Position numbers and translations under genes: made by a program. Below, piece by piece: positions 23,500-32,022 of a stretch of DNA of 64,000 bases (positions are counted from its first letter, which is position 1; the number at the start of each line of letters is the position of its first letter). The stretch is taken from positions 1-64,000 of the forward strand of contig NZ_MULI01000040.1 of NCBI RefSeq assembly GCF_002939385.1, in the 5' to 3' direction. The notes under the pieces were generated by a model, which did no database searches, was not told where the DNA came from, and worked only from the letters and a program-made list of their open reading frames with translations. The DNA comes from Streptomyces sp. MH60. GTDB lineage: Bacteria; Actinomycetota; Actinomycetes; Streptomycetales; Streptomycetaceae.

Positions 23500-24600
23500 T
23501 TGACTTCCACGTCCTCCACCTCCGCCCACTCCGCCCTGTCCTCCTACGGCTGGGACGACGACTGGGCCGACGCGTTCGCGCCGCACGCCGCCGAAGGGCT
23601 GCTGCCCGGCCGGGTCGTCCGGGTCGACCGCGGGCAGTGCGACGTCGTCACCGCGGACGGCGTGCTGCGCGCCGACACCGCGTTCGTCACGCCGCACGAC
23701 CCGCTGCGCGTCGTCTGCACCGGCGACTGGGTCGCCGTCGAACCGGACGGCAACCCGCGCTACGTGCGCACGTATCTGCCACGCCGTACCGCCTTCGTGC
23801 GCTCCACCTCCTCCAAGCGGTCCGAGGGGCAGATCCTCGCGGCCAACGTCGACCACGCGATCGTCGCCGTGTCGCTCGCGGTCGAGCTGGACCTCGCCCG
23901 GATCGAACGGTTCCTCGCCCTCGCCTGGGAATCGGGGGCGCAGCCCGTGGTCGTCCTCACCAAGGCCGACCTCGTGCCCGATCCGGTGACCCTGGCCCAC
24001 CTCGTCCAGGACGTGGAGACCGCCGCGCCCGGCGTGCCGGTGCTGTCCGTCAGCGCCGAGCAGGGCGAGGGGCTCGACGTGCTCGCCGCCGTCGTCTCCG
24101 GCGGCACCGCCGTGCTGCTCGGACAGTCCGGCGCCGGCAAGTCCACCCTCGCCAACGCGCTGCTCGGCGAGGACGTCATGGACATCCAGGCCACTCGTGA
24201 CGTCGACGGCAAGGGCCGGCACACCACCACCACCCGCAACCTCCTCGCCCTGCCCGGCGGCGGCGTGCTGATCGACACCCCCGGGCTGCGGGGCGTCGGG
24301 CTCTGGGACGCGGGCAGCGGGGTGGACCAGGTGTTCGCCGAGATCGCGGAGCTGGCCGAGCAGTGCCGGTTCCACGACTGCGCCCACGAGAGCGAGCCGG
24401 GCTGTGCCGTCCTCGCCGCCATCGACAGCGGCGAACTGCCCGAGCGGCGGCTGGAGAGCTACCGCAAGCTGATGCGGGAGAACCAGCGCATCGTCGCCAA
24501 GACCGACGCCCGGGTGCGGGCCGAGATCCGCAAGGAGTGGAAGCGCCGGGGCGCCATCGGCAAGGCGGCGATGGAGGCCAAGAGGGGCGGCCTGCGCTAG
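23500..24600 (+). CDS. rsgA: Ribosome small-subunit-dependent GTPase RsgA
   Basis: The 366 residues form the circularly permuted GTPase typical of RsgA/YjeQ: G4 T-K-A-D at 154-157 precedes G1 'GQSGAGKST' (208-216) and G3 'DTPG'. An OB-fold precedes it and a C-terminal Zn knuckle follows ('CRFHDCAHESEPGC'). It matures the 30S subunit by checking the decoding centre and releasing RbfA. The start is a rare TTG, with GAAGGG 9 nt upstream as ribosome site. That site can pair with CCCTT around the start codon (23486-23490 with 23497-23501), so initiation may be weak or regulated. A 23-codon ORF and hairpins lie upstream. Confidence 0.93.
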   Translation: MTSTSSTSAHSALSSYGWDDDWADAFAPHAAEGLLPGRVVRVDRGQCDVVTADGVLRADTAFVTPHDPLRVVCTGDWVAVEPDGNPRYVRTYLPRRTAFVRSTSSKRSEGQILAANVDHAIVAVSLAVELDLARIERFLALAWESGAQPVVVLTKADLVPDPVTLAHLVQDVETAAPGVPVLSVSAEQGEGLDVLAAVVSGGTAVLLGQSGAGKSTLANALLGEDVMDIQATRDVDGKGRHTTTTRNLLALPGGGVLIDTPGLRGVGLWDAGSGVDQVFAEIAELAEQCRFHDCAHESEPGCAVLAAIDSGELPERRLESYRKLMRENQRIVAKTDARVRAEIRKEWKRRGAIGKAAMEAKRGGLR

Positions 24601-24631
24601 CCCTCCCGGTCCCGCAACGCGATGTCCGATT

Positions 24632-24661
24632 TCCGCCAGCCCGGTCCTCCGGTCTGGCGGA
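24632..24661 (+). terminator. Terminator-like hairpin after rsgA
   Basis: Arms TCCGCCAG (24632-24639) and CTGGCGGA (24654-24661) with an inner CCGG/CCGG pairing form a stem 31 bp after the rsgA stop. If it is the rsgA terminator, the following gene must start downstream of it, supporting GTG 24673 over ATG 24622. Confidence 0.55.
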
Positions 24662-24672
24662 GACTGGACAGC

Positions 24673-26118
24673 GTGACACGGACAGCGCGGACAACGCGGA
24701 CAGCGGAGCACACGGACACGCACGAGGACGTCAGGTACGAGGCCGTGCGGAGCCGGGACGCCCGGTTCGACGGCGCGTTCTTCTTCGCCGTCGAGACGAC
24801 CGGCATCTACTGCCGGCCCAGCTGCCCCGCGGTCACACCGAAGCGGCGCAACGTGCGGTTCTTCGCGACGGCCGCCGCCGCGCAGGGATCGGGCTTCCGG
24901 GCCTGCCGGCGGTGCCGTCCCGACGCCGTGCCGGGCTCCGCGGACTGGAACGTCCGCGCCGACGTCGTCGGCCGGGCCATGCGGCTGATCGGCGACGGCG
25001 TGGTCGACCGCGAGGGCGTCGCCGGACTCGCCGTGCGGCTCGGCTACAGCGCCCGCCAGGTGCAGCGGCAGCTCACCGCCGAGGTGGGCGCCGGACCCGT
25101 GGCCCTCGCCCGCGCCCAGCGGGCCCACACCGCCCGCGTCCTGCTCCAGACCACCGGCCTGCCGGTCACCGAGATCGCCTTCGCGTCCGGGTTCGCCAGC
25201 GTGCGGCAGTTCAACGACACGATCCGGACCGTGTACGCCGCCACCCCGAGCGAGCTGCGCGCCGCCGCCCCGGCCCGCGACCGGGCCGCCCGGCGCACGG
25301 CCACCCCCTCCGCCGGTGTCCCGCTGCGCCTCGCCCACCGGGGCCCCTACCAGGTGGGCCCCGTCTTCGACCTGCTCCAGCGGGAGGCCGTCGCCGGCGT
25401 CGAGGAGGTCGGCGGCGACCCCGGCCACCGCGTCTACCGGCGCACCCTGCGCCTGCCGTACGGCACCGGGATCGTCGCCGTCCAGGAACGGCCGGGCCCG
25501 CCCGGCACCAGCACCGGCAGCGGCGGCTGGCTCGACGCCCGCCTCCACCTCACCGACCTGCGCGACCTGACCACCGCCGTACAGCGGCTGCGGCGGCTGT
25601 TCGACCTCGACGCCGACCCGTACGCCGTCGACGAGCGGCTCGGCGCCGATCCCCGGCTCGCCCCGCTGGTCGCCGCCCGCCCGGGGCTGCGCTCACCGGG
25701 CACCGCCGACCCCGACGAACTGGCGGTGCGGGCCCTGGTGGGGCGCGCGGAGGCCGAGCGGCTCGTCCAGCGGTACGGCAAGGTGCTCGACGCGCCCTGC
25801 GGCACCCTCACCCACCTCTTCCCCGAACCGGCCGTCCTCGCCGAGGCCGCGCCGCACGGCACCCCGGGCGCGCTCGCCGCCGCCCTCGCCGACGGCGCCG
25901 TACGCCTGGACCCGGGCGCCGACCGGGACGACGCCGAGCGCGCCCTGCTCGCCGTGCCCGGACTGGACGCCCGTACCGTCGCCGTCGTGCGCACCCGCGC
26001 CCTCGGCGACCCGGACGTCGCCCCGCCCGGCCCCGCCGTCCCCGACACCTGGCGCCCCTGGCGCTCGTACGCACTGAACCACCTGCGCGCAGCAGGAGAG
26101 TGGGAGAACGACCGATGA
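24673..26118 (+). CDS. alkA: Fused Ada-type regulator and AlkA DNA-3-methyladenine glycosylase
   Basis: The 481 residues from GTG 24673 (or ATG 24622, +17 residues) carry, in order: an Ada metal-binding domain ('GIYCRPSCP' and 'RACRRCRP', Cys4 Zn site with methyl-accepting Cys), an AraC-type HTH ('AGLAVRLGYSARQVQRQL', 'IAFASGFASVRQFNDTIR'), an AlkA N-terminal domain ('PLRLAHRGPYQVGPVFDLL') and an HhH-GPD glycosylase. The last has 'LLAVPGLDARTVAVVRTRALGDPD', whose final Asp is catalytic. It excises alkylated bases and should activate its own operon when the Ada Cys is methylated. Coupled (ATGA) to ogt. This fusion is widespread in actinobacteria. Confidence 0.93.
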   Translation: MTRTARTTRTAEHTDTHEDVRYEAVRSRDARFDGAFFFAVETTGIYCRPSCPAVTPKRRNVRFFATAAAAQGSGFRACRRCRPDAVPGSADWNVRADVVGRAMRLIGDGVVDREGVAGLAVRLGYSARQVQRQLTAEVGAGPVALARAQRAHTARVLLQTTGLPVTEIAFASGFASVRQFNDTIRTVYAATPSELRAAAPARDRAARRTATPSAGVPLRLAHRGPYQVGPVFDLLQREAVAGVEEVGGDPGHRVYRRTLRLPYGTGIVAVQERPGPPGTSTGSGGWLDARLHLTDLRDLTTAVQRLRRLFDLDADPYAVDERLGADPRLAPLVAARPGLRSPGTADPDELAVRALVGRAEAERLVQRYGKVLDAPCGTLTHLFPEPAVLAEAAPHGTPGALAAALADGAVRLDPGADRDDAERALLAVPGLDARTVAVVRTRALGDPDVAPPGPAVPDTWRPWRSYALNHLRAAGEWENDR

Positions 26119-26639
26119 CGACCACGACCTACTGGTACGAGACGGACAGCTCCGTCGGGCGGCTGCTCCTCACCGCCGCCCCCGACGGCGCGCTCACCTC
26201 CCTCTCCGTGCCCGGACAGAAGGGCGGCCGGAGCGTCCAGGACGGCTGGCGGCACGACGCCGGGCCCTTCCGGGCCGCCGAGGAGCAGCTCGGCGCCTAC
26301 TTCGCCGGGGAGCTGACGGAGTTCCGGCTGCCGCTGCGCGCCGAGGGCACCGCCTTCCGGGAGCGGGTGTGGGCCGCCCTGGACGAGGTGCCCTACGGGG
26401 CGACCACGACCTACGGCGAGATCGCCGCCCGGGTCGGGGCCTCGCGACCGGCGGTACGCGCGGTCGGCGGCGCGATCGGCGCCAACCCGCTGCTGATCCT
26501 GCGTCCGTGCCACCGGGTGATCGGCGCCGACGGCTCCCTGACCGGGTACGCGGGCGGACTGGAACGCAAGACCCGGCTGCTGTCGCTGGAGGGCGCCCGG
26601 CTCAGCCGGCCAGTACCGCTCCCAGCCACGCCCCGGTGA
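26115..26639 (+). CDS. ogt: Methylated-DNA--protein-cysteine methyltransferase
   Basis: The 174 residues have the active-site P-C-H-R-V ('LRPCHRVIGADGSLTGYAGG'), the HTH 'VPYGATTTYGEIAARVGASRPAVRAVGGAIGANP' and an N-terminal RNase H-like domain. The Cys accepts methyl from O6-methylguanine in a suicide reaction. It overlaps alkA/ada by ATGA and is expressed with it as an alkylation-repair operon. The 3' end overlaps the convergent DUF456 gene by 38 bp. Confidence 0.95.
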   Translation: MTTTTYWYETDSSVGRLLLTAAPDGALTSLSVPGQKGGRSVQDGWRHDAGPFRAAEEQLGAYFAGELTEFRLPLRAEGTAFRERVWAALDEVPYGATTTYGEIAARVGASRPAVRAVGGAIGANPLLILRPCHRVIGADGSLTGYAGGLERKTRLLSLEGARLSRPVPLPATPR

Positions 26640-27084
26640 TCAGCAGGCACGCGAACAGCTCCGTCAGCAGGTCGGCGCCGCCCTGGCGCATCGCCGTCCG
26701 CAGCGACGCCATCGCCTCGCCGTGCCGCCCGAGCCGCAGCCGCTCGGCGAGGTAGATGCCGCCCATGAAGCCCGGGATCGCGCCGAGCACCGGGATCAGG
26801 ACGAAGCCGAGGACGGCGCCCGCGCCCGCGTAGGCCGTCAGCCGGCGCATCGCCCGGTCCCGGCGTCTCCTGCGGGTCGGCAGCGCCCAGCGCACCGCCC
26901 GCGACAGCAGCAGCGCGACGGTGGCGCCGACCAGGACCGCCCACGCGAGCGGCTGCGGATCCTTCAGCGCCCACCACAGGACCCCGGCCCACACCAGCCA
27001 CGACCCGGGCATGCCGGGCAGCAGGACGCCGCACAGCCCGAGCAGAATGACCAGGCCGGCCAGCAGGAGGTCTCCCGCTCCCAT
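26602..27084 (-). CDS. DUF456-family membrane protein
   Basis: The 160 residues are almost all membrane: 'GDLLLAGLVILLGLCGVLLPGMPGSWLVWAGVLWWAL', 'LAWAVLVGATVALLLSRAV' and 'LTAYAGAGAVLGFVLIPVLGAIPGFMGGIYLAERL'. The last two contain the Gly-rich, P-x-x-G-x-x-x-G pattern of DUF456. A C-terminal helix ends 'LLTELFACLLITGAWLGAVLAG'. The function of DUF456 is unknown. The gene lies 56 bp downstream of the LuxR-type gene on the same strand, so it may be its cotranscribed partner, and its end overlaps ogt on the other strand. Confidence 0.85.
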   Translation of the reverse strand: MGAGDLLLAGLVILLGLCGVLLPGMPGSWLVWAGVLWWALKDPQPLAWAVLVGATVALLLSRAVRWALPTRRRRRDRAMRRLTAYAGAGAVLGFVLIPVLGAIPGFMGGIYLAERLRLGRHGEAMASLRTAMRQGGADLLTELFACLLITGAWLGAVLAG

Positions 27085-27140
27085 CTGTCCAGGGTGCAGG
27101 AGTCCGGCCCGGTCCGCAGAAGTCGGGCCAAGGGGGCTCG

Positions 27141-28124
27141 TCAGTGCTTCCTGGCCACCCAGTCTCTTTCATAGGCATGCCAGCCCAGTTGGAGCCGGGT
27201 GGTGACCCCGGTCAGCTCCATCAGGCGCTTCACCCGCCGCTGCACGGTCCGCAGGCCCAGGTCGAGCTGCTTGGCGACGCTCGCGTCGGTCAGTCCGGCG
27301 AGGAGCAGCGAGAGGATCTCCAGGTCGGTGCCGTCGGGGGCGTCCGGGCCGTGCTCGCTCACGCCGGCACCGCCCAGGCGCAGCGGCAGGGCGTCCCGCC
27401 ACACCGCCTCGAACAGCCCCGAGAGCAGTTCGAGCAGGCCGCTGGCGTGCACGACCAGCGCGGCGGGCTCCGAGGAGTGCGCGGTGAGCGGCACCAGGGC
27501 GAGCGAGCGGTCGGCGACGACCAGCTTGGTCGGCACCCGGTCCACGACCCTGACCTGCTCGTCGCGGCCCAGCGCGGCGGTCAGCTCGGTGATGCCGGAC
27601 GGCAGGTCGAGGACCGACCGCTCGACCACCACCCGGTAGCGGACACCGCGCCCGGTGGCCTGCTCCTCCGCGTCGTTCTCCATGCCGGTCACCGCCACCG
27701 GCTTGTCGGTGACCAGCGCGCACACCTCCTCGCTCGCGCCGAGCTGGAGCTGGAGGAAGCGCTGGGCGACGGCCGCGGCGCCGGTCACCACCTCCACCAG
27801 GTCGTGCACCGCGGGCTCGGCCGCCGCCGCCCGGTACTCCTCCGCCAGCAGCGCCGCCGCCAGTTCCGCCCGCTCCAGCTCGTGCCGCTGCTGGGTCAGC
27901 AGGGCGCCCAGCGCGACACCGGGCGGGGCCGCGACCCAGCGTCCCGGGCGGGCCGAGGACTGGGCGGCGAGCCCGTTCTGCTCCAGGCGGCGCAGCGCGC
28001 GCTCGGTGTCCCGCTCGCCGAGCGCCAGCCGCCGCGCCAGATCGGGCACGTCGGCCGCGCCCACCGACACCAGCGCCCGGTACGCCGCCTCGTGCGTGTC
28101 CTCCAGCCCCAGCACTCCCAGCAT
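27141..28124 (-). CDS. LuxR-type regulator with TrmB-like N-terminus
   Basis: The 327 residues from ATG 28124 (GGAGGGG 7-8 nt upstream) have an N-terminal winged HTH ('LEDTHEAAYRALVSVGAADVPDLARRLALGERDTERALRRLEQNGLA') and a central sensor-like region. A C-terminal LuxR HTH follows ('DLEILSLLLAGLTDASVAKQLDLGLRTVQRRVKRLMELTGVTTRLQLGWHAYERDWV'). This double-HTH design is common in Streptomyces regulators of secondary metabolism. The central part is helical without recognised ligands. It is divergent from the PP2C gene across 286 bp. Confidence 0.85.
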   Translation of the reverse strand: MLGVLGLEDTHEAAYRALVSVGAADVPDLARRLALGERDTERALRRLEQNGLAAQSSARPGRWVAAPPGVALGALLTQQRHELERAELAAALLAEEYRAAAAEPAVHDLVEVVTGAAAVAQRFLQLQLGASEEVCALVTDKPVAVTGMENDAEEQATGRGVRYRVVVERSVLDLPSGITELTAALGRDEQVRVVDRVPTKLVVADRSLALVPLTAHSSEPAALVVHASGLLELLSGLFEAVWRDALPLRLGGAGVSEHGPDAPDGTDLEILSLLLAGLTDASVAKQLDLGLRTVQRRVKRLMELTGVTTRLQLGWHAYERDWVARKH

Positions 28125-28410
28125 CAGGCGCCCCTCCCCGAGAACCATGATCATCAGCAGTCGCGGGGATCCTCTGTGGCGGAAAACGGCCACGGCGCAA
28201 ACCCGCCTGCGGACATCATCGCCGTACCGCCGGTCACTCTGCCAAGGTGGCGTCGCCGGGCGGTCCTCCCGTGGGGGGTGGGGCCGCCCGGCCACCCACC
28301 TCGGAGGACTGTTCGACGCGTCCCCCGACACGCCGCCCGGCGCACGCCGGTCCGCCCGAATTTTCCGATGCCCCGTTCTCATCCGGCTCCGTCGGTGGAC
28401 AATCAGGAGC
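28125..28410. other. Divergent intergenic region (286 bp), no gene seen
   Basis: This gap lies between the LuxR-type gene (minus) and the PP2C-like gene (plus). I see no small ORF with a ribosome site and no strong hairpin. The segment 28360-28410, with TTTTCCG and AATCAGGAGC, is relatively AT-rich and should hold the ribosome site (AGGAGC) and promoter of the PP2C gene. Confidence 0.5.
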
Positions 28411-30156
28411 ATGAGTCAGCAGGGGGGAAGGCCCACCGGTCCCACTGAGCCTGAGGACGACTGGTGGGGGCAGCTGTACGACGACTCCACCGACGACACC
28501 GGTCCCACGGCCGCACCCGATTCCCTGGACGACCGCTTCGCCTCGGCGTCCGGCACGGTGGCCCGCGGACCGGACCCCGGCACCGACGACACCACGAACC
28601 GGCCCCTCCCGGACCCCGCCCCGCCCACGCCCGGGCAGCCGTGGTGGTCCCGGACGGAACCCCCCGCCGTCCCCGGCCCCCGCGCCGCAGAACCCGACAC
28701 CGACGCCCCGCCCCGGCCGCCCGGGGCCCCGTGGGAGCCGCCGCCCGCGATACCGGCCGGGCCGGTGAGTTTTCCGCAGCGGCGGCCGGAGGGTGAGCGG
28801 TCCGGTGCCCCGGCGGGCGGGCCGGGGTCCGGTGCGGAGGAGCCCGTGTCGCCTCCGCGGTCGGGTGGGCGTCGGGACGATGCCCCGCGCGACAGTGGCC
28901 CGCCCCGGCCCGGGGCCCCGTGGGAGCCGCCGCCCGCGGGACCGGCCGGGCCGGTGAGTTTTCCGCCGGGGAGGACGGGGGGCGAGCGGTCCGGTGCGGG
29001 TGGGGCCGCGTCGGCTCCGGGGGCCGGTGGGCGCCGCCGGGATGGCGGACCGCGTGGGCTGACCACCTCGGGGACCGGTGCCGCCGACCTCAGCGAGCCG
29101 CCCGAGGCGGCCCCGCCGCCCCGGACCGTGACCGACCTGCCCCCGCTCCCGCCGCCGTTCCTCCCCTCGTCGGACTACGTCGGCACCGGGCCGCCCACCT
29201 ACGACGCCGAGCCCACCGCGCTGCCGCCCGCCGACCCCGACGGCCTCGACGGGCTGGTCCCGGACACCGTGCTGGAGGGCGCCCGGTACGGGACCTGCAC
29301 GCTGCGGGCCGTCTCGGTGCGCGGGGACTCCCCGCGCTACCGGGGCGAGCCACGGCGCGACGCGCTGCTCGTCGCCCGGTTCGGCGCCGGTGAGCAGGCG
29401 CTGGTCCTGGTGGCGATGGCCACCGGCGCCCGCGCCACCGCCGGGGCGCACCGCGCGGCGGCCGAGGTGTGCCGGTGGATCGGACGGGCCGTGGGCCGCA
29501 GCCACGCCCGGCTCGCCGAGGACCTGCGGGCCGCCCGGCGCGGCGACCTCAAGTCCGGCCTGCACCGCCTCACCGACCGCAGCCTCGGCCGGCTCCGGGT
29601 CGGCGCCGCCGAACAGGGCCTCGCCCCGGACGAGTACGCGGCCACCCTGCGCTGCCTGCTGCTGCCCGCCGACCCCGAGTGCCGCACGCGGGTCTTCTTC
29701 GGCGTCGGCGCGGGCGGACTGCTCCGGCTGCGCGACGGCGCCTGGCAGGACATGGAGCCGGACGTCGGTGAGGTCACCGGCGCGCCCGTCCTCGGCTTCG
29801 GCTCCGAGCCCAGGGGCGCCCCCGGCGACGCGCCGAGCGAGACGCCCGAGGGCGACCGGCTCACCATGGACCTCGGCATCACCACGGCCCCGGGCCCGTT
29901 CGACGGCCCGACCGCCGAGCCGCCCCACGAGCCCTTCCGCTTCCGGGCCTCCGTAGCCCGCCCGGGTGATGTGCTCCTGATGTGTACCGCGGGCCTCGCC
30001 GAGCCGCTGCTGAACGAGCCCGGACTGGGCGAACTCCTCGCGCGACGATGGGCGGGCCGCCCGGCGCCCGGACTGGGGGAGTTCCTCGCCGACAGCGGCG
30101 TGAGGGTCAAGGGATACGCGGACGACCGTACGGCCGCCGCCGTTTGGGAGGCGTGA
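28411..30156 (+). CDS. PP2C-like protein with long disordered N-terminus
   Basis: The 581 residues split into a low-complexity half (1 to about 280) rich in Pro, Gly, Ser and acidic residues, and a C-terminal PP2C-like domain ('GARYGTCTLRAVSVRGDSPRYRGEPRRDALLVARFG', 'LVLVAMATGARA', 'MCTAGLAEPLLNEPGLG'). The canonical D-G-x-G of PP2C is degenerate ('ATGARA'), so phosphatase activity is uncertain. The disordered half contains an approximate 63-residue duplication, with 'APWEPPPA..AGPVSFP' at residue 106 and again at 169. The start is ATG 28411 after AGGAGC. It is 28 bp upstream of the pyruvate oxidase gene and could be cotranscribed. Confidence 0.8.
   Translation: MSQQGGRPTGPTEPEDDWWGQLYDDSTDDTGPTAAPDSLDDRFASASGTVARGPDPGTDDTTNRPLPDPAPPTPGQPWWSRTEPPAVPGPRAAEPDTDAPPRPPGAPWEPPPAIPAGPVSFPQRRPEGERSGAPAGGPGSGAEEPVSPPRSGGRRDDAPRDSGPPRPGAPWEPPPAGPAGPVSFPPGRTGGERSGAGGAASAPGAGGRRRDGGPRGLTTSGTGAADLSEPPEAAPPPRTVTDLPPLPPPFLPSSDYVGTGPPTYDAEPTALPPADPDGLDGLVPDTVLEGARYGTCTLRAVSVRGDSPRYRGEPRRDALLVARFGAGEQALVLVAMATGARATAGAHRAAAEVCRWIGRAVGRSHARLAEDLRAARRGDLKSGLHRLTDRSLGRLRVGAAEQGLAPDEYAATLRCLLLPADPECRTRVFFGVGAGGLLRLRDGAWQDMEPDVGEVTGAPVLGFGSEPRGAPGDAPSETPEGDRLTMDLGITTAPGPFDGPTAEPPHEPFRFRASVARPGDVLLMCTAGLAEPLLNEPGLGELLARRWAGRPAPGLGEFLADSGVRVKGYADDRTAAAVWEA
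28724..28966 (+). repeat. Imperfect direct repeat with 189-nt period in PP2C gene
   Basis: About 55 nt around 28724-28777 recur at 28913-28966 with few changes; the TGGGAGCCG core is at 28732 and 28921, exactly 189 nt (63 codons) apart. The divergent spacer between them is Pro/Gly/Ser coding. Confidence 0.7.
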
Positions 30157-30184
30157 GACCGCTCGCTGTGGCATAGCTGGACCC

Positions 30185-31927
30185 ATGGCCAAACAGAACG
30201 TCGCGGAACAGTTCGTCGACATCCTCACCCGTGCCGGGGTCGAGCGCCTCTACGGAGTCGTCGGGGACAGCCTCAACCCGGTGGTGGACGCCGTGCGCCG
30301 CCATTCCGGCATCGAATGGGTGCATGTGCGGCACGAGGAGACCGCCGCCTTCGCCGCCGGGGCGGAGGCGCAGATCACCGGGAAGCTGGCCGCGTGCGCC
30401 GGCTCCTGCGGCCCCGGCAACCTGCACCTCATCAACGGGCTCTACGACGCCCACCGCTCGATGGCCCCCGTCCTCGCCCTGGCCTCGCAGATCCCCTCCA
30501 GCGAGATCGGCCTCGGCTTCTTCCAGGAGACCCACCCCGACCAGCTGTTCCGCGAGTGCAGCCACTACAGCGAGCTGATCTCCAGCCCGAAGCAGATGCC
30601 GAGGCTGCTGCAGACCGCCATCCAGCACGCCGTCGGCCAGGGCGGCGTCAGCGTCGTCTCGCTGCCCGGCGACATCGCGGACGAGCCCGCCCCGGAGAAG
30701 GCCGCCGAGACCGCGCTCGTCACCTCCCGGCCCACCGTCCGGCCCGGCGACGAGGAGATCGACCGGCTGGTGCGGATGATCGACGACGCCGACAAGGTCA
30801 CCCTGTTCTGCGGCAGCGGCACCGCGGGCGCGCACGCCGAGGTCATGGAGTTCGCCGGGAAGCTCAAGGCACCGGTCGGGCACGCCCTGCGGGGCAAGGA
30901 GTTCATCCAGTACGACAACCCGTACGACGTCGGCATGAGCGGGCTGCTCGGGTACGGCGCCGCCTACGAGGCCACCCACGAGTGCGACCTGCTGCTCCTG
31001 ATCGGCACCGACTTCCCGTACAACGCCTTCCTGCCGAACGACGTGAAGATCGCCCAGATCGACGTCCGGCCCGAGCACCTGGGGCGGCGCTCCAAGCTGG
31101 ACCTCGCGGTGTGGGGCGACGCGCGGGAGACGCTGCGCTGCCTGATCCCCCGGGTGAAGGAGAAGAAGAGCCGCCGCTTCCTCGACCGGATGCTGAAGAA
31201 GCACGCGGACGCCCTGGAGGGCGTGGTCAAGGCGTACACCCGCAAGGTCGACAAGCACATCCCGATCCACCCCGAGTACGTGGCCGCCCTGCTCGACGAA
31301 ATGGCCGACGACGACGCGGTGTTCACCGTCGACACCGGGATGTGCAACGTCTGGGCGGCTCGTTACATCTCGCCCAACGGGCGCCGCCGCATCATCGGCT
31401 CCTTCTCCCACGGTTCGATGGCGAACGCGCTGCCGATGGCGATCGGCGCCCAGTTCACCGACCGGCGCCGGCAGGTCGTGTCGATGTCCGGCGACGGCGG
31501 GTTCACCATGCTGATGGGCGACTTCCTCACCCTCGTCCAGCACGACCTTCCGGTGAAGGTGGTGCTCTTCAACAACTCCTCGCTCGGCATGGTGGAGTTG
31601 GAGATGCTCGTCGCGGGCCTGCCCTCGCACGGCGTGGCCAACAAGAACCCCGACTTCGCCGCCGTCGCCGAGGCCTGCGGTGCCTTCGGCGTACGGGTGG
31701 AGAAGCCCAAGGACCTGGCGGGGGCGCTGAAGGCGGCGTTCAAGCACAAGGGGCCCGCCCTCGTCGACGTCGTCACCGACCCCAACGCCCTGTCCATCCC
31801 ACCGAAGATCAGCGCCGACATGGTCACCGGCTTCGCCCTGTCCGCCTCGAAGATCGTGCTGGACGGCGGCGTCGGACGCATGGTCCAGATGGCCCGTTCG
31901 AACCTGCGCAACGTCCCCCGGCCGTGA
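30185..31927 (+). CDS. poxB: ThDP-dependent pyruvate oxidase/dehydrogenase (PoxB-type)
   Basis: The 580 residues span the three domains of the acetolactate synthase/pyruvate oxidase family. The N-terminal Pyr domain has catalytic Glu in 'HVRHEETAAFAAGAEA'. A central FAD/ADP-binding domain contains 'VTLFCGSGTAGAHAEVMEFAGKL'. The C-terminal PP domain has the ThDP motif 'GDGGFTMLMGDFLTLVQHDLPVKVVLFNN'. It ends 'GRMVQMARSNLRNVPRP', a PoxB-like membrane-binding tail. PoxB converts pyruvate to acetate and CO2, passing electrons to quinone. The assignment to PoxB rather than acetolactate synthase rests on overall pattern. Confidence 0.88.
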   Translation: MAKQNVAEQFVDILTRAGVERLYGVVGDSLNPVVDAVRRHSGIEWVHVRHEETAAFAAGAEAQITGKLAACAGSCGPGNLHLINGLYDAHRSMAPVLALASQIPSSEIGLGFFQETHPDQLFRECSHYSELISSPKQMPRLLQTAIQHAVGQGGVSVVSLPGDIADEPAPEKAAETALVTSRPTVRPGDEEIDRLVRMIDDADKVTLFCGSGTAGAHAEVMEFAGKLKAPVGHALRGKEFIQYDNPYDVGMSGLLGYGAAYEATHECDLLLLIGTDFPYNAFLPNDVKIAQIDVRPEHLGRRSKLDLAVWGDARETLRCLIPRVKEKKSRRFLDRMLKKHADALEGVVKAYTRKVDKHIPIHPEYVAALLDEMADDDAVFTVDTGMCNVWAARYISPNGRRRIIGSFSHGSMANALPMAIGAQFTDRRRQVVSMSGDGGFTMLMGDFLTLVQHDLPVKVVLFNNSSLGMVELEMLVAGLPSHGVANKNPDFAAVAEACGAFGVRVEKPKDLAGALKAAFKHKGPALVDVVTDPNALSIPPKISADMVTGFALSASKIVLDGGVGRMVQMARSNLRNVPRP

Positions 31928-32022
31928 CCGTGCGGACAGCCGGTCCGAAACCGGATGACTGGCGAGGGCCCGAACGGGCAAGGCTTCCCCCGTGAAGATG
32001 TTCGACCGGAGCGGGACAGACA

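Noticed and set aside
24622..24672. ATG 24622 as the AlkA/Ada start
   Set aside because: The extra N-terminus would be encoded by the hairpin after rsgA and has no Ada similarity; GTG 24673 is preferred though not proven.
27141..28412. Longer start (28412) for the LuxR-type regulator
   Set aside because: The extra 96 residues are low-complexity and overlap the divergent promoter; ATG 28124 has a good ribosome site and begins the conserved region.
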